From Gemmatimonadota bacterium (GTDB lineage: Bacteria > Gemmatimonadota > Gemmatimonadetes > Longimicrobiales > Gaopeijiaceae), in contig JADFSR010000038.1 of assembly GCA_022560615.1 (NCBI GenBank), positions 1 through 35,627 on the forward strand: a stretch of 35,627 nucleotides of DNA. The letters run 5' to 3'. The translations under genes and the position numbers were made by a program. Positions 30,825 to 35,627 of the stretch are shown here, in pieces; the stretch's first letter is position 1; each line of letters opens with the position of its first letter. The notes beneath the pieces were generated by a model that was given only the letters and a program-made list of their open reading frames with translations, searched no databases and was not told where the DNA came from.

Positions 30825-32329
30825 TTCTGCTCCCGCCGCCAAGGCCAGCCAGCCGCGCGCCACGCTGAAATCGCGTTGCTCCCTTTCACCCCGATCCGTA
30901 ACGTGCGGTGCAGCCGACGGTCCTCTTCTTCGAGCAGGGCGGCGGTCACGGCGGCCACCCGAAGAGCGCAGCCCGAGTCGGCGAATTCCACCAGCTCGGG
31001 GTGTTGCTCCAGGTACCGTACCGAGAAGGAGCCGGAGCGAAAGTCCGCCTCGTCCATCACACGTCGAAGAAACGGCGCGCTGCTTTCCACACCGCTGAGC
31101 ACGAGCGCGTCGAGCGCTCGCGCCATGCGCGAGATCGCCGCGGCGCGGGTCGGTGCATGCACGATGAGTTTCCCGAGCAACGGGTCGTAGTGCGGCGAAA
31201 CGTGGAAGCCCTCGACGACACCTCCGTCCCAGCGTACACCGGGACCTGTCGGCGTTTCGAGCCGCGTGATGACGCCGGTCGAGGGCAGGAAACCCGCCGA
31301 GGGGTCTTCGGAGACGATTCGGCACTCGATGGAGTGCCCTCTCAGCTCTACATCTTCCTGACGGAAGTCCAGGAGCTCGCCCGAGGCGATGCGCAGTTGC
31401 CAGTCGACGATGTCCAGCCCGGTGACGAGCTCGGTAACCGGGTGCTCCACCTGTAGGCGTGTGTTCATCTCGAGGAAGAAGAAGTCGCCGTCCTGGTACA
31501 GGAACTCGACCGTGCCCGCGCTACGATAGTCCACGGCCTTCGCGGCCCGGACCGCCGCCTCACCCATAGCGGCACGTGCCTCAGGGCTCAAGACCGGCGA
31601 AGGCGCCTCCTCGATCAGCTTTTGGTGCCGGCGCTGAATGGAGCACTCGCGATCGCCCAGGTGCACCACGTTGCCCTGAGCGTCGCCGAGCAGTTGGATT
31701 TCGATGTGTCTGGGTTGGTCCAGATACCGTTCCAGGTACACGGAGTCGTCGCCGAACGCGGCGAGCGCTTCGCGCTGGGCGGACTCGAAAGCTCGCTCGA
31801 TGTCAGCCTCGGCCTCGACCACGCGCATGCCCTTGCCCCCGCCTCCCGCGGCGGCCTTGAGCAGCACGGGAAAGCCGATCTGGACGGCGGCGGCGGCGGC
31901 TTCTCCCGCGTCGGAGACCGTCTCTGTCAGGCCCGGAACGATGGGCACGCCCGCGTCGGCCATTCGCCGCCTCGCCTCGGTCTTGTCCCCCATCGCGGCA
32001 ATCGTCTCGGCGCTAGGCCCGACGAAGATCAGCCCGGAGTCTTCGACTGCCTGCGCGAACGAGGCTCGCTCCGCGAGAAAGCCGTACCCGGGGTGGATCG
32101 CTTCGGCGCCCGACGCCTTGGCGACCTCGATCAGCTTGTCCCCTCTGAGGTAGCTCTCGGCAGGAGCAGCCGGTCCGATCGGGTACGCCTCGTCCGCCTC
32201 AAGCACGTGAGGCGCGAGGCGATCAGGCTCGGAAAAGACCGCGACGGTCCGGATCCCTCTCTCGCGGGCCGCGCGCACGATGCGCACTGCGATCTCGCCG
32301 CGGTTGGCGACGAGCAGAGATCGGATCAC
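30821..32329 (-). CDS. accC: Biotin carboxylase subunit of acyl-CoA carboxylase
   Basis: A 502-residue ATP-grasp enzyme that carboxylates biotin with bicarbonate. It opens MIRSLLVANRGEIAVRIVRA. The ATP loop is 'LLKAAAGGGGKGMRVVE' (about 157-173), and catalytic residues lie in 'FFLEMNTRLQVEHPVTE' near 278-294. The C-terminal domain has 'GHSIECRIVSEDPSAGFLPS'. The last ~50 residues are less conserved. In this operon it probably serves propionyl-CoA carboxylase, together with the carrier and the carboxyltransferase at 33678-35228. It overlaps rlmD by 4 bases. Confidence 0.94.
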   Translation of the reverse strand: MIRSLLVANRGEIAVRIVRAARERGIRTVAVFSEPDRLAPHVLEADEAYPIGPAAPAESYLRGDKLIEVAKASGAEAIHPGYGFLAERASFAQAVEDSGLIFVGPSAETIAAMGDKTEARRRMADAGVPIVPGLTETVSDAGEAAAAAVQIGFPVLLKAAAGGGGKGMRVVEAEADIERAFESAQREALAAFGDDSVYLERYLDQPRHIEIQLLGDAQGNVVHLGDRECSIQRRHQKLIEEAPSPVLSPEARAAMGEAAVRAAKAVDYRSAGTVEFLYQDGDFFFLEMNTRLQVEHPVTELVTGLDIVDWQLRIASGELLDFRQEDVELRGHSIECRIVSEDPSAGFLPSTGVITRLETPTGPGVRWDGGVVEGFHVSPHYDPLLGKLIVHAPTRAAAISRMARALDALVLSGVESSAPFLRRVMDEADFRSGSFSVRYLEQHPELVEFADSGCALRVAAVTAALLEEEDRRLHRTLRIGVKGSNAISAWRAAGWPWRREQK

Positions 32330-32422
32330 GTTCGCGGCCGCCTAGGAGGGTCGAAGAGTCAACGGGACAATGACTTGGGGATCGTGCGGCCCGAAGTTAA
32401 ACCCCCGTATGGACGCGAAGAA

Positions 32423-32463
32423 GGGGCGGGAGCGTCCCACCTGGAGGTGGGTGCTCCCGCCCC
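32423..32463 (-). terminator. Strong GC-rich hairpin after the PDZ gene
   Basis: GGGGCGGGAGC (32423-32433) pairs with GCTCCCGCCCC (32453-32463), continued by CCCACC/GGTGGG around a TGGA loop. The predicted stem has about 17 bp with a small bulge. It lies between the PDZ gene stop and the accC start. The minus-strand flank lacks a T tract, so it may terminate partly or stabilise the mRNA end. Confidence 0.55.
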
Positions 32464-32494
32464 GATTCCGCAGGGGAGATGAGGTTTCTGCCCG

Positions 32495-33526
32495 TCAGCC
32501 GCCTAGGCGACCTGTGACGGTCATCTCGTCATGATCCCGCATGATGCGCAGGGTGATCTCCTCGTCCTCGTCGTACGTGCTCAGGATGCGGCGGACCCGG
32601 CCCGGACTCGTCGCGTCTCGGCCGCCGATGCGGAGAATGACGTCGCCCGGCTCGAGGCCGAGCGTCGAATCCTCGTCCACGTTGGTGACGAGCATCCCGT
32701 CCTCCGTGCCGAAGTAGGAGGCGAGCCCCGGCTTCATCTCCATGAGCTCGATCCCGTGGATGCGCCCCATGTCGATCGTGAGCAGGTTACCGCCCAAGAA
32801 GTTGCCCAAGATCACTCCGGACGCGTCAGGGCCCGTAAACACTCGAATATTGGACCGTGGCGCACGGACCCGTACCCTGCTCCGTCGGGCTTCCTCCTGG
32901 GCGCGCTCGGTGAGCTCCTGCAGGCGCTCCCGCAGTTCGTGGAGGTCGTCCGACCGAAAATCGAAGCCACCCCGCAGTGAGTCGTTCCCCCACGAGGAAA
33001 GCTCTTGCGCCTCTACCGTGGCGGTCCGGGTCTCGCCGCGCCGCAGGTACTCGACCTCGATCTCCTGGCCGGGCTCGAGATCAGCGGAGATCGCGAGCAA
33101 TCGCTGTACCGGAATCGACTGGTCGAGATCGAAGTCGTCCTCCGCATTTCCCGAAAGCGGCTCGAAGAGCGAGTGGCCGTCGACCGACGTGATCACGTCG
33201 CCCACACGGATTCCGGCTTCTGCGGCTGGACCGTCTTCCATGAGCGCCGTCACCCGGGCGCCGCGCGTATCATTTCTGGCGCTCTGCTGCGGGTCGACGG
33301 AGATCCCGATACGCCGGCGAGCGTCCGTCACTGGAGCGAATCCCCGGACCAGCCCTCGGAGTGGGCTCACGCCGAAGCACGAGCAGTTCTCGATCTCGTT
33401 ACCGTCGCGATCGACGCATCGGCAGTCGCCCGAGTTCTGCGCGGAGGCAGGGGCGGCTGAGATCGTGGAGGCGAGCGCGGCAATGCTGAACAGCTGCAGC
33501 ATCACTCTAAGGCGGGCCATCTTCAT
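32495..33526 (-). CDS. Secreted protein with two PDZ domains
   Basis: A 343-residue protein. Residues 1-30 form a signal peptide (ending ASAQ). Four cysteines follow closely (35, 37, 48, 50) in a CRC...CSC motif. The first PDZ domain is about 70-175, with 'RIGISVDPQQS', 'GPAAEAGIRVGDVITSVDG' and a conserved binding groove. A charged helical linker covers about 190-220. The second PDZ is about 250-343 ('TLGLEPGDVILRIGGRDATSPGRVRRIL', in parts). No protease domain is present. It is probably periplasmic, possibly a scaffold or protease adaptor. It lies between pccB and accC. Confidence 0.82.
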   Translation of the reverse strand: MKMARLRVMLQLFSIAALASTISAAPASAQNSGDCRCVDRDGNEIENCSCFGVSPLRGLVRGFAPVTDARRRIGISVDPQQSARNDTRGARVTALMEDGPAAEAGIRVGDVITSVDGHSLFEPLSGNAEDDFDLDQSIPVQRLLAISADLEPGQEIEVEYLRRGETRTATVEAQELSSWGNDSLRGGFDFRSDDLHELRERLQELTERAQEEARRSRVRVRAPRSNIRVFTGPDASGVILGNFLGGNLLTIDMGRIHGIELMEMKPGLASYFGTEDGMLVTNVDEDSTLGLEPGDVILRIGGRDATSPGRVRRILSTYDEDEEITLRIMRDHDEMTVTGRLGG

Positions 33527-33677
33527 GAATCGTCCCTCCGTGGCGTGGAATTCCTACTCTTCCGATCTGCTCTTCGATTGGGATGCACGGACGCTGGGGA
33601 GGGTTGTCCCATCGGCGGAAGTGCTCCCGCGAGAGCGGCTGCGAGCGTGAGCCCTAACGAGGGCTGAACTTTCCGTT

Positions 33678-35228
33678 CTAGAGCGGGATGTTGCCGTGCT
33701 TTCGCGTAGGGTTCTCGTCGCGCTTGTTCTGGAGCATGTCGAGTGCGTTGATGAGACGCGGCCGGGTCTCACGAGGGTCGATGACGTCGTCCACGTAGCC
33801 GCGCGCTGCCGCGATATAGGGGTGAGCGAACTTCTCGCGGTACTCCTCGATAAGCGCGTCGGTGACGGCCTGTGGGTCGTCGGCGCTGGCGATCTCCTTT
33901 CGGAACAAGACTTCGACCGCACCCTGGGGCCCCATCACCGCGATCTCGGCCTGTGGCCACGCCAGGTTCACGTCGCCCCGAATGTGTTTGGAGCTCATGA
34001 CGTCGTACGCTCCGCCGTACGCCTTGCGGGTGATCACGGTCACCTTGGGTACGGTGGCCTCTGCAAATGCATAGAGCAGCTTCGCCCCGTGGCGGATGAT
34101 CCCGCCGTGCTCCTGAGCCACGCCCGGTAGGAAGCCCGGCACGTCCTCGAGCACCACGAGCGGAATGTTGAAGCTGTCGCAGAAGCGTACGAAGCGAGCA
34201 CCCTTGTCCGAAGAGTCGATGTCGAGCACACCCGCGAGAAAGGAGGGCTGATTCGCCACGATACCGACCGCGCGCCCCCCGAGACGGGCGAATCCCACCA
34301 GTATGTTCTGCGCGAACCGTTGGTGTACCTCGAGAAAGGCACCGTCATCTACGACGCGCGTGATGACATCACGCATGTCGTAGGGCTTATTGGGGTTATC
34401 CGGTACTACCTCGAGTAATTCATCATCTTTGCGGTCGTGCGGATCTGACGAATCGAGCGCCGGCGACAGCTCGGTGTTGTTCTGAGGCAGGTAGAGCAGG
34501 AGCTCCCGGACCGCAGCGAGGCATTCTGGTTCCGAGTCGCACGCGAAGTGAGCGACCCCGGACTTGGAGGAGTGCACATCGGCGCCGCCCAATCCTTCCA
34601 GGTCGATGTCTTCGTGCGTGACGGTCTTCACCACGTTCGGGCCGGTCACGAACATGTAGCTCGATCCGCGGACCATGTAGACGAAGTCGGTGATCGCTGG
34701 GGAATAGACTGCGCCGCCCGCGCACGGCCCCAGAATGACGCTGATCTGCGGGACCACGCCCGAGGCCAGCGTATTGCGCAGGAAGATGTCCGCATAGCCT
34801 CCGAGGCTCGCCACGCCTTCCTGAATCCGGGCCCCGCCCGAGTCGTTCAGGCCGACGAGTGGAGCGCCGTTCTTCAGCGCCATGTCCTGCACTTTCACGA
34901 TCTTCTCGGCATGCGCCTCGGACAGCGAACCTCCGAAGACCGTGAAGTCCTGGCTGAAAACATAGACCAGGCGACCGTGGATGGTGCCGTACCCGGTCAC
35001 GACCCCGTCGCCGAGGATTTTCTTGTCGGCTAGTCCGAAGTCGGTAGACCGGTGGGTGACGAAGCGGCCCAGCTCGACGAACGAGCCCTCGTCCATGAGC
35101 AGGTCGAGCCGCTCTCGCGCCGACAGCTTGCCACGATCGTGCTGGGCCTGGAGCCGCTCGCTTCCCCCGCCCTGTTCAGCGGCGTGGCGCAGTTCCTCGA
35201 GGCGAGAAAGCTTGTCGTGGATGGACAT
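33678..35228 (-). CDS. pccB: Acyl-CoA carboxylase carboxyltransferase (propionyl-CoA type)
   Basis: A 516-residue crotonase-fold carboxyltransferase that transfers carboxyl from biotin to propionyl-CoA or a similar acyl-CoA. Typical motifs: '[19 protein letters not shown]', '[21 protein letters not shown]' (in part), '[20 protein letters not shown]', '[16 protein letters not shown]', '[20 protein letters not shown]' and '[15 protein letters not shown]'. The C-terminus ends KHGNIPL, as in this family. ATG at 35228 lies only about 12 bases from an insertion sequence and lacks a clear Shine-Dalgarno. Substrate choice is inferred from the neighbouring mutase. Confidence 0.92.
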   Translation of the reverse strand: MSIHDKLSRLEELRHAAEQGGGSERLQAQHDRGKLSARERLDLLMDEGSFVELGRFVTHRSTDFGLADKKILGDGVVTGYGTIHGRLVYVFSQDFTVFGGSLSEAHAEKIVKVQDMALKNGAPLVGLNDSGGARIQEGVASLGGYADIFLRNTLASGVVPQISVILGPCAGGAVYSPAITDFVYMVRGSSYMFVTGPNVVKTVTHEDIDLEGLGGADVHSSKSGVAHFACDSEPECLAAVRELLLYLPQNNTELSPALDSSDPHDRKDDELLEVVPDNPNKPYDMRDVITRVVDDGAFLEVHQRFAQNILVGFARLGGRAVGIVANQPSFLAGVLDIDSSDKGARFVRFCDSFNIPLVVLEDVPGFLPGVAQEHGGIIRHGAKLLYAFAEATVPKVTVITRKAYGGAYDVMSSKHIRGDVNLAWPQAEIAVMGPQGAVEVLFRKEIASADDPQAVTDALIEEYREKFAHPYIAAARGYVDDVIDPRETRPRLINALDMLQNKRDENPTRKHGNIPL

Positions 35229-35273
35229 GAGTTAGTTACACCTAAACTGAGCGATTCTTGAGGTAGAAAAAGA

Positions 35274-35352
35274 GCACCCTATGGGTTAAGTTACTGGTAG
35301 GCAACAAGTTATAGCCAGTGGCGGTCGCCACCGCCCTCAACCCAAAGGGTGC
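35274..35352. repeat. Inverted repeat upstream of transposase start
   Basis: GCACCCTATGGGTT (35274-35287) is complementary at 13 of 14 positions to AACCCAAAGGGTGC (35339-35352). A smaller hairpin GTGGCGGTCGCCAC lies between them. The structure would sequester the purine-rich AAAGGG in front of the transposase ATG when transcription enters from outside, a control known for some insertion sequences. Confidence 0.45.
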
Positions 35353-35358
35353 CAAGTG

Positions 35359-35627
35359 ATGATCGCCGAGTCGCTCTCCTCGCGCAATGCTGCTCCACCG
35401 CTGTTCGATGGTGTTGAGGTCACGTCCGACACCCTGACGGGCCGAGGTGGCCTGGCTCTGTTCAGCCGCTACGTGCGTAACCTCGAGATCTTGCCCCACC
35501 TCGATCGCCTATTCGGCTCGATGCGCAAGAGTTCGAAAGGGCTTCCTGTGGCCACGCTCTTCCACCAGATGTTCTGTTTCTTCCTCGACGGAACGAGTCG
35601 GCATCTTGTCCGCTTCGATGAGCTCAA
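35359..35627 (+). CDS. IS1380-family transposase, N-terminal part
   Basis: Eighty-nine codons are visible before the window edge. Starting from ATG 35359 (GTG at 35356 is also possible), the protein reads MIAESLSSRNAAPPLF, then 'GRGGLALFSRYVRNLEILPHL', 'SSKGLPVATLFHQMFCFFLDG' and 'TSRHLVRFDEL' (in parts). This pattern is the N-terminal region of IS1380-type DDE transposases. The catalytic Asp/Asp/Glu residues would be further downstream. AAGGG lies upstream. There is no frameshift in the visible part. Confidence 0.7.
   Translation, partial: MIAESLSSRNAAPPLFDGVEVTSDTLTGRGGLALFSRYVRNLEILPHLDRLFGSMRKSSKGLPVATLFHQMFCFFLDGTSRHLVRFDEL

Larger units (their letters stand above)
35241..35627 (+). mobile_element. 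IS1380-like insertion sequence, left part
   Basis: The sequence changes from the pccB leader to an IS-like end near 35241 (CCTAAACTGAGCGATTC), followed by a short leader and a transposase reading away from pccB. The right end is beyond the window. Family assignment comes from the transposase N-terminus. The exact terminal base and target duplication cannot be set without the other end. It occupies the expected promoter region of pccB. Confidence 0.65.

Noticed and set aside
30825-31325. N-terminal extension of rlmD into accC
   Set aside because: It lies entirely within accC in another frame. The ATG at 30824 gives the normal family start.
33552-33570. CTCTTCCGATCT, identical to the end of a common sequencing adapter, near 33557
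   Set aside because: The match is 12 bases only and the flanks do not continue the adapter on either side. The region lies in an ordinary spacer before the PDZ gene, so chance is a fair explanation. Checking raw reads would settle it.
1-35627. CRISPR arrays, rRNA genes and ordinary tRNA genes
   Set aside because: I saw no regularly spaced repeats and no rRNA or tRNA cores other than the tRNA-like part of tmRNA.

Overview
The window looks like a chromosome segment of a GC-rich, Gram-negative-type bacterium, most likely Gemmatimonadota or a close relative. The clues are secreted outer-membrane-type proteins, a stand-alone Tyr-Pro-Asn-Pro-Phe-Asn-Pro (FlgD/T9SS-like) domain, a mannose-type PTS with HPr kinase, and a propionyl-CoA/methylmalonyl-CoA module. 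This placement is inferred from gene content and has not been tested by phylogeny.

Layout. (1) Positions 1-2421 are the edge of an integrative element. A chain of small ORFs overlaps by ATGA and ends in a tyrosine recombinase that stops about 180 bp from the 3' end of ssrA (tmRNA, 2422-2772, minus), the probable integration target. (2) dusB (minus) and a ptsN-like EIIA gene (plus) are divergent and separated by the first copy of a palindromic repeat element (3891-4265). (3) From about 4.85 kb to 35.2 kb all recognised genes lie on the minus strand. Reading in the direction of transcription these are: pccB, a PDZ protein, accC, rlmD, a biotin carrier, methylmalonyl-CoA mutase, an FmdB-type protein, argS, a PfkB kinase, purM, an outer-membrane-like protein, ribD-ribE-ribBA-ribH, nusB, a GT4 glycosyltransferase, hpf, hprK, the mannose-type EIIA-EIIB-EIIC-EIID genes, ptsH, ptsI, metK, a DUF151 protein, a membrane-anchored protein, recO, selB and a FlgD-like secreted protein. 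(4) At the right edge an IS1380-like insertion sequence starts about 12 bp upstream of the pccB start codon.

How the genes work together. Biotin carboxylase, biotin carrier and carboxyltransferase would convert propionyl-CoA to methylmalonyl-CoA, and the mutase would lead on to succinyl-CoA. Four rib genes cover riboflavin synthesis. EI, HPr, HprK and EIIA/B/C/D form an apparently complete mannose-type PTS with Ser-phosphorylation control.

The most unusual feature is a pair of GC-rich, multi-hairpin elements of about 375 and 391 bp (3891-4265 and 12984-13374). Within each copy the two terminal arms are perfect inverted repeats, but the outer half of the arms differs between copies. Copy 2 sits exactly at the ptsH stop/ptsI start overlap, flanked by CTAG on both sides. 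It appears to have split a translationally coupled gene pair without damaging either reading frame, but it has moved the likely ptsI ribosome-binding site away. I see no CRISPR array and no rRNA or ordinary tRNA gene.
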